A DNA stretch of 39,170 nucleotides from an uncultured Ruminococcus sp. (GCA_902785555.1 CACZZB010000027.1:1-39170); one strand, 5' to 3'. Positions 1 to 7,599 are shown, counted from the stretch's first letter. Numbers and translations are program-made. Notes: generated from the letters alone by a model not told the origin.

Positions 1-268
1 GTTTTCTGCCTGTTATTTGGACACAACATAACTTTTATAGTTTTTATCACACTTTTCACCACCTTTAGAGTTAGTGTAACATTCTGAAAGTATAAAAGTC
101 AACATGTTTTTATAACTTTTTATAAAATTGCTTTAACTGTTAAAAGCCTCTTTTCATATTTCTGTTATCATATACGAATATAATAATAAAACAGTTCCGC
201 TAAATTTTATATATAAAAATAATCGTGAAAAGTTTACAAAATTCGTCATATTTTTTTAGTAAAAAGGC
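1..268. other. AT-rich non-coding stretch
   Basis: Very AT-rich sequence with many T and A runs. No open frame with a ribosome site, no hairpin-plus-U-run terminator and no RNA family that I recognise could be found here. It probably is the distal intergenic region of a gene lying outside the window. Confidence 0.5.
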
Positions 269-297
269 TTGCAATTTAAGTCAAATATGAATATAAT
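269..297 (+). promoter_or_regulatory. Sigma-A promoter of the 304-436 RNA
   Basis: TTGCAA (269-274) and TATAAT (292-297) are separated by exactly 17 bases. This predicts a start near 304. The next gene has its own promoter at 469-498, so this one seems to serve only the short RNA unit. Confidence 0.7.
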
Positions 298-303
298 GTT
301 AAC

Positions 304-436
304 AGCGACAGAGAGAATTTGATGTGTCTGTTGTGAGGCGGTCTTTTGAAGACTGCTGACCGAAAGTTTTACGGCTTTCGGTATAATGAATTTTCAGCCT
401 TGCATATTTTGGGGTTAATATGCAGGGCTTTTTTAT
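304..436 (+). ncRNA. Candidate structured small RNA (about 130 nt)
   Basis: A complete small transcription unit: a consensus promoter upstream, no open frame with a ribosome site, and a strong terminator at the end. Visible stems are a weak 5' stem (AACA/GACA with TGTC/TGTT, about 301-332), an 8-bp hairpin GCGGTCTT/AAGACTGC (338-356, 3-nt loop), an 8-bp hairpin ACCGAAAG/CTTTCGGT (359-382, loop with TTTTACGG) and the terminator. It is clearly richer in G+C than its flanks. I could not match it to a riboswitch, 6S or SRP RNA consensus. Because aguA has a separate promoter between this terminator and its start codon, it is more likely a free small RNA than an aguA leader, although a leader role with read-through cannot be excluded. 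Confidence 0.55.
396..434 (+). terminator. Intrinsic terminator of the 5' RNA unit
   Basis: A 13-bp stem (396-408 with 417-429, one G-U pair) and an 8-nt loop is followed by a run of six T. Confidence 0.85.
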
Positions 437-468
437 ATTATAAAATGAGTAATGCCTCTTATTTTCTA

Positions 469-498
469 TTGTACAAATCAAAAAAATTATGCTATAAT
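469..498 (+). promoter_or_regulatory. aguA promoter
   Basis: TTGTAC (469-474) and TATAAT (493-498) with an 18-base spacer. The predicted start near 505 gives a leader of only about 25 nt, so no riboswitch fits between promoter and gene. Confidence 0.65.
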
Positions 499-529
499 TA
501 ACGTGACAAAATCAAAAGGAATGAAGTTT

Positions 530-1630
530 ATGAAGATACTTAAAACATATCCGACAGATGACGGCTTTTATATGCCTGCCGAATTTTCAGAGCATTACGG
601 CTGTATAATGATATTCCCCCACAGGAGAGATTCATGGCAGTATGGTGCTTATGCCGCACGAAAGGCTTTCCGTGAAGTCATAGAAACCATCTCACTTTCA
701 GAAAAAGTTATTGTATGTGCAAGATATGATGACTACGACAGTGCAAGATTCATGCTCCCCGACAGAGTGCAAGTTATCGAAATGGAATCCGATGATTCAT
801 GGGCAAGGGATGTTGCACCTACATTTGTCACAAACGGTGATACCATACGTGGAATCGACTGGGGTTTCAACGCATGGGGCGGACTTGTTGACGGCTTATA
901 CTTTCCATGGGACAAAGACAATAAAATGGCTCGCAAATTATGCGATGTACTTGAAGTTGATACCTATGACATGAGGGATTTTATCCTGGAGGGGGGGTCT
1001 ATACACACTGACGGTGAGGGTACTCTCATTACAACGGAAGCCTGTCTTTTGAGTAAAGGACGTAATCCAGATATGTCAAAAGAAGAAATCGAAGATATGC
1101 TGAAAAAAACTCTCGGTGTCAAAAAAATAATCTGGCTCAAATCGGGAATTTACAATGATGAAACAAATGAGCATATAGATAATATATGTGCCTTTACATC
1201 TCCGTGCAATGTCGTACTTGCATGGACTGATGATGAAAACGACCCACAGTATGCCATGTCAAAAAGCTGTCTTGACATACTCGAAAATTCCACCGATGCA
1301 ATGGGAAGAAAGATAACCGTACATAAACTTTCCCTGCCAAAGCCTGTAACCATCACGGAAAAAGAATGTGAAGGTCTGGACGATATGAACGGTGAACCCA
1401 CACGCACACCAAATGAAAGACTTGCCGCCTCTTATGTTAATTTCTATATCTCAAACGGGCATATAGTATGTCCTCAGTTCGGTGACGAAAATGATAAAAA
1501 AGCTCTTGAAATTTTACAGGAGCTTTTCCCGACAAGAAAAGTTGTCGGCATTTATGCAAGAGATATTCTCATAGGCGGAGGAAATATCCACTGCATTACA
1601 CAGCAGATACCCAAATTTTCAAAGGAGTGA
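530..1630 (+). CDS. aguA: Agmatine deiminase
   Basis: Hydrolyses agmatine to N-carbamoylputrescine and ammonia, the first step of the arginine-decarboxylase route to putrescine in the cytoplasm. The 366-residue length is normal for the family. Family motifs are visible: DDSWARDVAPTF (substrate-binding acidic and Arg residues), EGGSIHTDGEGT (catalytic His) and the C-terminal GGGNIHC, whose Cys355 is the expected nucleophile. The longer frame starts at 452, but ATG 530 is preferred: AAAAGGA lies 9 nt upstream and the promoter at 469-498 would cut the longer version. A run of seven G near 990 does not break the frame. It forms an operon with aguB, whose ribosome site is inside the end of this gene. 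An arginine decarboxylase gene is not in the window. Confidence 0.93.
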   Translation: MKILKTYPTDDGFYMPAEFSEHYGCIMIFPHRRDSWQYGAYAARKAFREVIETISLSEKVIVCARYDDYDSARFMLPDRVQVIEMESDDSWARDVAPTFVTNGDTIRGIDWGFNAWGGLVDGLYFPWDKDNKMARKLCDVLEVDTYDMRDFILEGGSIHTDGEGTLITTEACLLSKGRNPDMSKEEIEDMLKKTLGVKKIIWLKSGIYNDETNEHIDNICAFTSPCNVVLAWTDDENDPQYAMSKSCLDILENSTDAMGRKITVHKLSLPKPVTITEKECEGLDDMNGEPTRTPNERLAASYVNFYISNGHIVCPQFGDENDKKALEILQELFPTRKVVGIYARDILIGGGNIHCITQQIPKFSKE

Positions 1631-1635
1631 TCTTC

Positions 1636-2511
1636 ATGCAGAAAGTAAAAGTGGCGGCTGTACAGATGTCAATGACAGGTGACAGCCGTGAAAATTTAAA
1701 TAAAGCAGAAAAATTTGTCCGTCAGGCGGCAAATGAAGGGGCAAATATAATATTATTGCCCGAACTTTTTGAAAACCTGTACTTTTGTCAGGAAAGAAAT
1801 TATGATTTTTATAAATTAGCCAAAACCGTTGAAGAAAATCCTGCCGTAAATCGTTTCAAAGAAGTTGCAAAGGAATTGAATGTAGTTATCCCCGTCAGCT
1901 TCTACGAAAAATACGGAAACACTTTTTTCAATACAGTCGCAATGATAGATGCCAACGGTGAAATGCTCGGCATTTACAGGAAAACACATATTCCCGATGA
2001 CCATTTCTATCAGGAGAAATTTTATTTTACCCCCGGTAATACAGGATTTAAAGCGTGGAAAACACAATTTGGCTGTATCGGTGTAGGGATATGCTGGGAT
2101 CAGTGGTTTCCCGAAAGTGCAAGATGTATGGCTTTGCAGGGAGCCGATTTGCTTTTTTACCCGACTGCAATAGGCTCCGAGCCTATACTCGAAGTTGACA
2201 GTATGCCGCATTGGAGAAGATGTATGCAGGGTCATGCCGCCTGCAACATAACTCCCGTAATAGCCGCTAACCGTGTGGGTACAGAAACAGTCATCCCCTC
2301 ATCTGCAAATAATAATCAATCTTCTGCACTTTGCTTCTACGGCTCATCTTTCATCACAGATGAAACAGGTGAGATTATTGTATCCGCTGACCGTACAAGC
2401 GAATGTGTCATATCACATGAATTTGACCTTGACGAGATTCGTGAACTCCGCACAAGCTGGGGACTTTTCCGTGACAGGCGACCGAAATCATATAAAATAA
2501 TCAGCGATTGA
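1636..2511 (+). CDS. aguB: N-carbamoylputrescine amidase
   Basis: Nitrilase-superfamily enzyme that hydrolyses N-carbamoylputrescine to putrescine, CO2 and ammonia, completing the agmatine pathway begun by aguA just upstream. The 291-residue chain carries the complete Glu-Lys-Cys triad in the expected order: Glu43 in LLPELFE, Lys116 in YRKTHIPDDH and Cys153 in GICWDQWFPE. The ATG at 1636 follows AAAGGAG at 1621-1627, which overlaps the aguA stop, so the two genes are translationally linked. The frame could also open with GTG at 1627, but that codon sits in the ribosome site. No odd features. Confidence 0.94.
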   Translation: MQKVKVAAVQMSMTGDSRENLNKAEKFVRQAANEGANIILLPELFENLYFCQERNYDFYKLAKTVEENPAVNRFKEVAKELNVVIPVSFYEKYGNTFFNTVAMIDANGEMLGIYRKTHIPDDHFYQEKFYFTPGNTGFKAWKTQFGCIGVGICWDQWFPESARCMALQGADLLFYPTAIGSEPILEVDSMPHWRRCMQGHAACNITPVIAANRVGTETVIPSSANNNQSSALCFYGSSFITDETGEIIVSADRTSECVISHEFDLDEIRELRTSWGLFRDRRPKSYKIISD

Positions 2512-2554
2512 CCGCTTATATCATCAAAAAATATTTCTATATTCTTGTAAAGTA

Positions 2555-2563
2555 TGATATAAT
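2555..2563 (+). promoter_or_regulatory. Extended -10 promoter of the flavin reductase gene
   Basis: TGATATAAT, an extended -10 element, lies 34 bases before the start codon. The -35 region is weak, which is usual for extended -10 promoters. Confidence 0.5.
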
Positions 2564-2596
2564 ATATTGAAATAAATTTTTCGGAGGTTTTTATTT

Positions 2597-3100
2597 ATGT
2601 TTACAAAAATTGATACAGGCACTCTCAACGACAATTTCTTCACAAAATTCAACAAGGAATGGTCACTTGTTACGGCAGGTGATGAAAATAAATTCAATAC
2701 CATGACAGCAAGCTGGGGCGGTATCGGTGTTCTCTGGAATAAAAATGTCGCTTTTACTTTTATCCGTGATTCAAGATATACCATTGAATTTGTCGATAAT
2801 AACGACTGCTATACACTTTCATTCTTTGGCGGAAACTGCATGAAAGAACTTGCTTTCTGCGGAAGAAATTCAGGTCGTGATGTTGACAAGATAAAGGAAA
2901 CAGGTCTTACACCCGTGCATGACGGCAATATAACTTATTTTGAAGAAGCCGAACTTGTTCTCGTCTGCAAAAAACTCTTTAAACAGCAGATGACTCCTGA
3001 TAATTTCATTGACAAGTCTATGACAGATAAATTCTATTCCGACAACGACCTGCATGAACTCTATGTAGGTGAAATTGTCGAAGTCCTCAAAAAATCATGA
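2597..3100 (+). CDS. Flavin reductase-like FMN-binding split-barrel protein
   Basis: A 167-residue soluble protein of the flavin reductase/flavoredoxin family (FMN-binding split beta-barrel). The N-terminal half has the typical WSLVTAG and FNTMTASWGGIGVLWNK stretch followed by a conserved R(D/H)SRYT segment that binds the flavin phosphate in this family. It probably reduces FMN or transfers electrons from a reduced pyridine nucleotide; the partner is not evident. GGAGG precedes the ATG. Its last four bases, ATGA, overlap the start of the SDR gene, so the two are cotranscribed and translationally coupled. That suggests a joint redox job, but no specific pathway can be named. Confidence 0.8.
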   Translation: MFTKIDTGTLNDNFFTKFNKEWSLVTAGDENKFNTMTASWGGIGVLWNKNVAFTFIRDSRYTIEFVDNNDCYTLSFFGGNCMKELAFCGRNSGRDVDKIKETGLTPVHDGNITYFEEAELVLVCKKLFKQQMTPDNFIDKSMTDKFYSDNDLHELYVGEIVEVLKKS

Positions 3101-3810
3101 AAAATGTTCTTATAACAGGTTCGTCAAGGGGTATCGGTGCTGAAACGGCAAGGATTTTTGCCAAAAAAGGCTATAATGTATACATCAACTATAACAAGTC
3201 AGAAAAAAACGCACTTGCACTCCTTGATGAACTGAAAGATTTTTCTGTTCACATAGTAAAGGCTAATGTTTCAAAGTCAGATGAAGTAAAAAGAATGTTT
3301 TCCGAAATTTCGGGTATTGACATTTTAGTGAATAATGCAGGCATTGCACAAACAAAATTATTCACTGATATAACCGATGATGACTGGAATAATATGATTT
3401 CTTCAAATCTGAGCAGTGCTTTTTACTGTTGCAGAGAGGCTCTCCCCTATATGATAAGACAGCATTTCGGAAGAATCATAAATATTTCGTCAATGTGGGG
3501 ACAGGTGGGCGGTTCATGTGAGGTGCATTATTCCGCTTCAAAAGCCGGTATTATCGGTTTGACAAAGGCACTTGCCATGGAAGAGGGATTGAGCGGTATC
3601 ACCGTCAACTGCATTGCCCCGGGTGTAATTAAAACAGATATGACCTCGAATTTATCCGAAGACGACTTCACCGCTCTAAAAGACGAAACTCCCACAAATT
3701 CAATCGGCACTCCCTTTGATATTGCAAGGGCTGTATTATTTCTTGCAAGTGATGATTCATCTTTCATTACAGGTCAGGTTTTAGGCGTAAACGGCGGTTT
3801 TGTTGTATAA
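3097..3810 (+). CDS. Short-chain dehydrogenase/reductase (FabG-like)
   Basis: A classical SDR of 237 residues. The Rossmann dinucleotide motif GSSRGIG is at residues 8-14, NNAG at 79-82, and the catalytic Ser132, Tyr145 and Lys149 (YSASK) are all present, so it should be an active NAD(P)H-dependent carbonyl reductase. It resembles 3-oxoacyl-ACP reductases, but it is not beside other fatty-acid genes, so the substrate remains open. The start overlaps the previous gene's stop in an ATGA, pairing it with the flavin reductase-like protein. A terminator follows directly. Confidence 0.85.
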   Translation: MKNVLITGSSRGIGAETARIFAKKGYNVYINYNKSEKNALALLDELKDFSVHIVKANVSKSDEVKRMFSEISGIDILVNNAGIAQTKLFTDITDDDWNNMISSNLSSAFYCCREALPYMIRQHFGRIINISSMWGQVGGSCEVHYSASKAGIIGLTKALAMEEGLSGITVNCIAPGVIKTDMTSNLSEDDFTALKDETPTNSIGTPFDIARAVLFLASDDSSFITGQVLGVNGGFVV

Positions 3811-3814
3811 AAAA

Positions 3815-3850
3815 ACTGCACTTTGCATTCAAGCAGAGTGCAGTCTTTTG
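3815..3850. terminator. Terminator between convergent SDR and flavodoxin genes
   Basis: ACTGCACT pairs with AGTGCAGT (3815-3844), with a further TGC/GCA pairing inside. T-runs follow on the plus side and an A-run precedes it, so it can work in both directions. Confidence 0.75.
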
Positions 3851-3856
3851 TTTTAA

Positions 3857-4330
3857 TCAGAATTTGTCGGCAAAGGCTTTGAGCTTTACGGTATCAAGTC
3901 TGCCGTTGAGGATTTCTCCCTCTATTATTTCGGCTTTCGGAGCACTTTTCTGTAAATACTCAACAGCTCTTCCGAAACCGCTTCCGCCTGATGTTGCAAA
4001 CAAAACTATCTTTTTGCCTGAAAAATCATAGCTTTCAAGGAAAGTATTTATAATAGTCGGGGCAACATACCACCATACAGGGAAACCGACAAAAATCGTA
4101 TCATACTTTGCAATATCGGCATTTGTATCTTCCGTTTCGGGACGTGAGGACTTGTTTTTCATTTCAAGTGAACTTCTGCTTTTAAGATTTCTCCAATTAA
4201 GGTCATCTTTTGTATAAGGCACTTTCGGCTTTATCTCGTATATATCCGCACCTGCCGCACTTGCAAGGGCTTTTGCGGCATCAGCCGTTGTACCTGTTGC
4301 CGAAAAATATGCTACCAATTTTTTACTCAT
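3857..4330 (-). CDS. Flavodoxin
   Basis: A 157-residue FMN electron carrier. The phosphate-binding loop FSATGTTADAA lies at the N-terminus, and the conserved FVGFPVWWYVAPT and ATSGGSGFGRAVE stretches around the isoalloxazine ring follow. The family acts as low-potential electron shuttle or as flavodoxin-like quinone/oxidoreductase domain. Start ATG at 4330 has GAGG 8 nt upstream; the longer frame from TTG 4336 lacks a better site. It is transcribed away from ldh, and the shared 150-bp region holds a palindrome next to its -35 box, which suggests joint redox control. Confidence 0.88.
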   Translation of the reverse strand: MSKKLVAYFSATGTTADAAKALASAAGADIYEIKPKVPYTKDDLNWRNLKSRSSLEMKNKSSRPETEDTNADIAKYDTIFVGFPVWWYVAPTIINTFLESYDFSGKKIVLFATSGGSGFGRAVEYLQKSAPKAEIIEGEILNGRLDTVKLKAFADKF

Positions 4331-4365
4331 AATCAAAACCTCACTTCAAAAATTTTATTGAGATA

Positions 4366-4394
4366 ATAATAGCATAAATTCAAGAAAATTTCAA
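4366..4394 (-). promoter_or_regulatory. Flavodoxin promoter
   Basis: On the minus strand TTGAAA (4394-4389) and TATTAT (4371-4366) have a 17-base spacer. The leader to the ATG is about 30 nt. Confidence 0.65.
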
Positions 4395-4399
4395 TCAAA

Positions 4400-4418
4400 T
4401 TTTGTAAATATTACAAAA
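4400..4418. promoter_or_regulatory. Palindromic operator candidate between flavodoxin and ldh
   Basis: A perfect inverted repeat TTTTGTAA-ATA-TTACAAAA. It abuts the flavodoxin -35 box and lies about 45-65 bp upstream of the likely ldh start. The TTGT...ACAA ends recall Rex-type redox operators, but the 3-base spacing does not fit the usual Rex site, so the regulator is unidentified. Confidence 0.45.
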
Positions 4419-4483
4419 AACATCTTGAATTATTTTGAAAAAAATGTAAAATATAATTATAGTTATAATAGGAGGTTTTTTGA

Positions 4484-5440
4484 ATGTCATTGAATGTAAG
4501 AAAAGCGGCAATAGTAGGATGTGGATTTGTAGGCTCGGCATCTGCATTTGCCTTGATGAACAGCGGACTTTTTTCGGAGATAGTTCTGATTGACGCTGAC
4601 ATGAACAAGGCTGAGGGTGAAGCACTTGATATAAGTCACGGACTGCCTTTTGCAAGACCCATGAAGATATATGCAGGAGATTACTCGGATATCTCTGATG
4701 CCTATGTCGTTATCGTAACGGCAGGTGCAGGTCAGAAACCCGGTGAAACCCGTCTTGACCTTGTTAAAAAGAATGTAGGAATATTCAAGTCTATCATTCC
4801 TCAGATAGCTCAGTACAACAAAGAGGGTATTTTACTTATAGTCGCAAATCCCGTTGATATACTCACCTATGCGGCTGTGAAGCTCAGCGGATTCCCCGAA
4901 AACCGTGTATTCGGTTCGGGAACTGTCCTTGATACCGCAAGACTGAAATATCTCCTTGGTGAGCATCTTGCTGTTGACAACAGAAGTGTACACGCTTTTA
5001 TCATAGGCGAACACGGTGACAGTGAAATAGCAGCTTGGAGCAGTGCAAATGTATCGGGTATCCCCCTCAATAATTTCTGTGAAATGAGAGGTCATTTTCA
5101 TCACGAGGCGGCTATGCAGAGAATAGCCGAAAGTGTCAAAAACAGTGCCTATGAGATTATCGAGAAAAAAAGAGCAACTTATTACGGCATTGCAATGTCT
5201 GTCAAGAGAATATGCGAGGCTATCGTCAGGGATGAAAAATCCATCATGCCCGTTTCGTGCATACAGAATGATGAAGTATACGGTATTAACGGAGTAGCTT
5301 TGAGTATGCCTGCAATAGTCGGAAAAAACGGTGTTGAAACAGGCGTTCCGATAGAACTCAGCAGAGAAGAACAGAAAGCCCTTCGTGAATCTGCCGACAC
5401 TCTTAGAGCTGTTATAGCTGATGTTTTGGGAGATGAATGA
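4484..5440 (+). CDS. ldh: L-lactate dehydrogenase
   Basis: Converts pyruvate and NADH to L-lactate and NAD+, a fermentative redox sink. The 318 residues contain the Rossmann motif GCGFVG (12-17), Gln84 in AGAGQKPGETR, which marks lactate rather than malate specificity, Arg90, Arg153 with Asp150, and the catalytic His177 in GEHGDSE. AGGAGG lies 8 nt before the ATG. TATAAT hexamers occur at 4452 and 4464, but no -35 at ideal spacing was found, so the promoter may depend on an activator or be weak. The gene overlaps the 3' end of the convergent P1 gene by 29 bp, with no terminator between them. Confidence 0.95.
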   Translation: MSLNVRKAAIVGCGFVGSASAFALMNSGLFSEIVLIDADMNKAEGEALDISHGLPFARPMKIYAGDYSDISDAYVVIVTAGAGQKPGETRLDLVKKNVGIFKSIIPQIAQYNKEGILLIVANPVDILTYAAVKLSGFPENRVFGSGTVLDTARLKYLLGEHLAVDNRSVHAFIIGEHGDSEIAAWSSANVSGIPLNNFCEMRGHFHHEAAMQRIAESVKNSAYEIIEKKRATYYGIAMSVKRICEAIVRDEKSIMPVSCIQNDEVYGINGVALSMPAIVGKNGVETGVPIELSREEQKALRESADTLRAVIADVLGDE

Positions 5441-5735
5441 TTGAAAGTATTTCCGTCATAAGCACAGCACCGAAAACAAATCCCCTGTTGAAATGTTCAT
5501 TCATATCAATTTGTGAAACCTGACTCGGGATAAGTTCGAGTTTTTCAAACATTTCACGCTGACGTTCATTGAGTGAATCATAAAATTCATCATTGAGAGA
5601 GGACTTTTTGCTGACACATTCGCTCATTTCCTTTGACATTTCGTTAAAATACACTTGGTCAAGGAGTTTGCCTATAACAGTTATCAACGGCACATTGTTT
5701 TCGGAAAAGCTGTCGGAATCAAAAATATTTTCCAT
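5412..5735 (-). CDS. P1: small helical protein, paralogue of P2 and P3
   Basis: A 107-residue protein of unknown function, predicted mainly helical, with no signal or membrane segment. It is clearly related to the proteins at 16795-17106 (shared LLDQVYFN and EHFNRGF..GAV.M.EI) and 29301-29582. The C-terminal (F/W)N.GF..GA...EV pattern reminds me of the DUF6809 type, which I could not verify. Its promoter (TTGAAA-N17-TATAAT, minus strand, 5783-5755) contains a Xre-type palindrome in the spacer, and the predicted leader is only about 12 nt with no ribosome site, so translation may be nearly leaderless. It is divergent from the Xre gene, which probably represses it. The 3' end overlaps ldh. Confidence 0.7.
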   Translation of the reverse strand: MENIFDSDSFSENNVPLITVIGKLLDQVYFNEMSKEMSECVSKKSSLNDEFYDSLNERQREMFEKLELIPSQVSQIDMNEHFNRGFVFGAVLMTEILSIIHLPKHQL

Positions 5736-5754
5736 TAATTTTTATTGAATATAT

Positions 5755-5803
5755 TATAATACTGAAATTTCGGTATTTCAAGTGTTTTACTGAAATTTCA
5801 GTA
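5755..5803. promoter_or_regulatory. Twin Xre operators in the P1/Xre divergent promoter
   Basis: Two palindromes 28 bp apart: TACTGAAATTTCGGTA (5760-5775, one mismatch) and TACTGAAATTTCAGTA (5788-5803, perfect). The first fills the spacer of the P1 promoter (TTGAAA 5783-5778, TATAAT 5760-5755 on the minus strand). Binding there would block P1 directly. The arrangement is typical of autoregulated Xre/Cro-type repressors. Confidence 0.75.
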
Positions 5804-5838
5804 TTTTTGTATTGTTAAACAAAAAGGAAGTTTATTTT

Positions 5839-6069
5839 ATGTGCAAACCTCACGAAATTTCGGAAAAAATCAAATTATTAGCACAAAATAAAAAAGTCAC
5901 TTTAAAAAAATTATTGGAAGATTGTGCGATAAATAAAGGTTTTATATATGATTTAGAGCATAAATCGACTTATCCGTCATGTGATAAAATATATCGTATA
6001 GCTGATTATCTCGACTGTTCAGTAGATTATCTTCTTGGCAGAACAGATAACCCGAATTCGCACAAATAA
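5839..6069 (+). CDS. Xre-family transcriptional regulator
   Basis: A 76-residue helix-turn-helix protein made of little more than the DNA-binding domain: EISEKIKLLAQNKKVTLKKL, then NKGFIYDLEHKSTYPSCDKIYRIADYL and the common ending CSVDYLLGRTD. ATG 5839 follows AAAAGGAAG by 8 nt; an upstream TTG at 5812 has no such site. It is divergent from P1, with twin palindromes between them, so it most probably represses P1 and itself. At the equivalent position, the paralogues P2 and P3 are paired instead with ribbon-helix-helix proteins. Confidence 0.87.
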   Translation: MCKPHEISEKIKLLAQNKKVTLKKLLEDCAINKGFIYDLEHKSTYPSCDKIYRIADYLDCSVDYLLGRTDNPNSHK

Positions 6070-6074
6070 AAAAA

Positions 6075-6103
6075 CAGGCAGGGCAGAATTTCTGTCCTGT
6101 CTG
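6075..6103 (-). terminator. Terminator of the S1-domain gene
   Basis: A 13-bp stem with two G-U pairs (6075-6087 with 6091-6103) is followed on the minus strand by a run of seven U. The Xre gene ends just before it on the other strand, where there is no T-run. Confidence 0.8.
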
Positions 6104-6112
6104 AATTTGCGG

Positions 6113-7060
6113 TCAGGCGTTAAGAAGCATGGGCTGAGGGGTGAAATCCGTTTCGATAACTTTTTCGGAAGATGACGGGGAATAACAGAATGTGTCCATG
6201 TGAGTGCCTGTAAAGAAATATTCGGGCTGTCGGGGGTCATAGTCATAGTCAAATGTATCTATTATAATGAGTTTTATTTTCATCTTATTGGGGATAATAT
6301 TCTTGATATAGACACTTGCCTGCTGTCCTGCAAATATTCCCTCTTTCATTTCTGCAAGTCCCGCAAGATTCGGAGCGAGTTCGACAAATGCCCCGTAGTC
6401 CTCGACAGAGCGGATTATTCCTGCAACAGTTTCGCCTATCTTGAAATTGCGTGCATTTTCTTCCCATGTACCGAGCAATTCTTTGTGTGTCAGGCTTATT
6501 CTGCCGTTTTCAATGGATTTTACAACGGCTTTGATATCCATTCCCACGGTGAACCTTTCACGGGGATGTTCTATTCTTGAAACGGATATGGCATCTATCG
6601 GTATAAGTGAAGCTATTCCGCATCCGATATCCGCAAATGCTCCGAATGAATCAAGGTGAGTTATTTTTGCATCTATCACATCACCTGTCGATAATCTTGA
6701 GATATATTCATGCAGACATCTTTCCTGTGCAAGTCTTCTTGAAAGTACGGCAACCGTCTTGCCGAAATCATCTTTTTTGAATCCCGTGATGACAAAACAA
6801 ACGGGTCTGTTTACTCTTGATATGACTGCAATATCTCTGACTGTACCCTCACGGATACCTATTGCCCCTTCTTCACGGGGGATTATTCCTTTGATAACAC
6901 CTAAATCGACAATAAGATTATGGGATGAGTCGCATACAACAGCTCTTGCTTCAAGTATCCTTGCATCATGATATGCTTCCGTAAGCTGTGACAGCGACTG
7001 CATAGCGGAGAGATTCTCCATTGAGTTGATAAGCCTGCCTTCAGGATAATATCCTGTCAT
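6113..7060 (-). CDS. S1 RNA-binding domain protein (ribosomal protein S1-like)
   Basis: A 315-residue cytoplasmic protein with several S1 (OB-fold) domains. An N-terminal one is weak (residues about 35-100). The clear ones begin at GDVIDAKITHLDSFGAFADIG (about 125-195) and GETVAGIIRSVEDYGAFVELAP (about 208-280). The latter are the FGAF/YGAF signatures of ribosomal protein S1. It probably binds mRNA or rRNA during translation. It is shorter than the four- to six-domain S1 of Proteobacteria but similar to the short S1 homologues of Clostridia. The last 40 residues are low-complexity and match nothing. The ATG at 7060 has GAAGG 4 nt away and AAAGGAATG further up. Monocistronic, with its own terminator. 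Confidence 0.8.
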   Translation of the reverse strand: MTGYYPEGRLINSMENLSAMQSLSQLTEAYHDARILEARAVVCDSSHNLIVDLGVIKGIIPREEGAIGIREGTVRDIAVISRVNRPVCFVITGFKKDDFGKTVAVLSRRLAQERCLHEYISRLSTGDVIDAKITHLDSFGAFADIGCGIASLIPIDAISVSRIEHPRERFTVGMDIKAVVKSIENGRISLTHKELLGTWEENARNFKIGETVAGIIRSVEDYGAFVELAPNLAGLAEMKEGIFAGQQASVYIKNIIPNKMKIKLIIIDTFDYDYDPRQPEYFFTGTHMDTFCYSPSSSEKVIETDFTPQPMLLNA

Positions 7061-7278
7061 TTTGCCTTCATTCCTTTCTTGATTTTGTTTAATGCTTTTC
7101 TCAACATCTATATGAAATAAAAATTTCTTTTATTACACTTCAGCCCTTGAAAAATTTTGCTATGTATTATAAAATTATAAGCGAAATTTTTATATCACAG
7201 TCAATATAGTATCACTTCGGATATGAAAAATCTGTTGAATTAAAAGCGATAAAAATTTAATTTAAGGAGTAATTTTTG

Positions 7279-7599
7279 ATGAATAATGACATTATAAAAG
7301 CAGATTCTTACGACTTCGATAACAGAATCGAAAAAGGGATAGTATTAGCGTTATTCTATGATGAACTCGACACACATTGCAGAGCTTTGGAGCCTATCCT
7401 TGAAGAAGTAGCCGATACCTATTATGATTTTGCAAGAGTCATTGCCCTCGAAGTCGAACAGTCACCCGATACCGCAAGTATATTTGCGATAAATACCCTC
7501 CCCACTGTAATTATATTCAAAGACGGCAAAATATCCGCAAGAATAGAGGGTATCAATCCTGCAAGCACTTATGAAAACGCCATTGAAGACCTTATTTAA
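7279..7599 (+). CDS. Thioredoxin-like protein with a degenerate active site
   Basis: A 106-residue thioredoxin-fold protein: VLALFYDE strand, THCRALEPILEEVADTY helix, the cis-proline region INTLPTVIIFKDGK, and a C-terminal helix. The usual WCGPC is replaced by DTHCR, leaving a single cysteine in the active-site position, so it cannot act as a normal dithiol reductant. A chaperone, a glutaredoxin-like monothiol or a regulatory role is possible. AAGGAG at 7264-7269 supports ATG 7279. It stands alone between its neighbours and has its own terminator. Confidence 0.75.
   Translation: MNNDIIKADSYDFDNRIEKGIVLALFYDELDTHCRALEPILEEVADTYYDFARVIALEVEQSPDTASIFAINTLPTVIIFKDGKISARIEGINPASTYENAIEDLI

Noticed and set aside
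299..481. Minus-strand 60-codon frame upstream of aguA
   Set aside because: No ribosome site, and it is antisense to the hairpin-rich RNA unit and to the aguA promoter.
988..996. Possible frameshift at the seven-G run in aguA
   Set aside because: The reading frame and the family motifs are intact on both sides.
4400..4418. A definite Rex operator
   Set aside because: Ends resemble Rex sites, but the spacing between half sites is 3 instead of about 6 bases, so only an unassigned palindrome is claimed.
5812..5838. TTG start giving a longer Xre protein
   Set aside because: The upstream codons overlap the likely promoter. ATG 5839 has a proper ribosome site and the family-like N-terminus.
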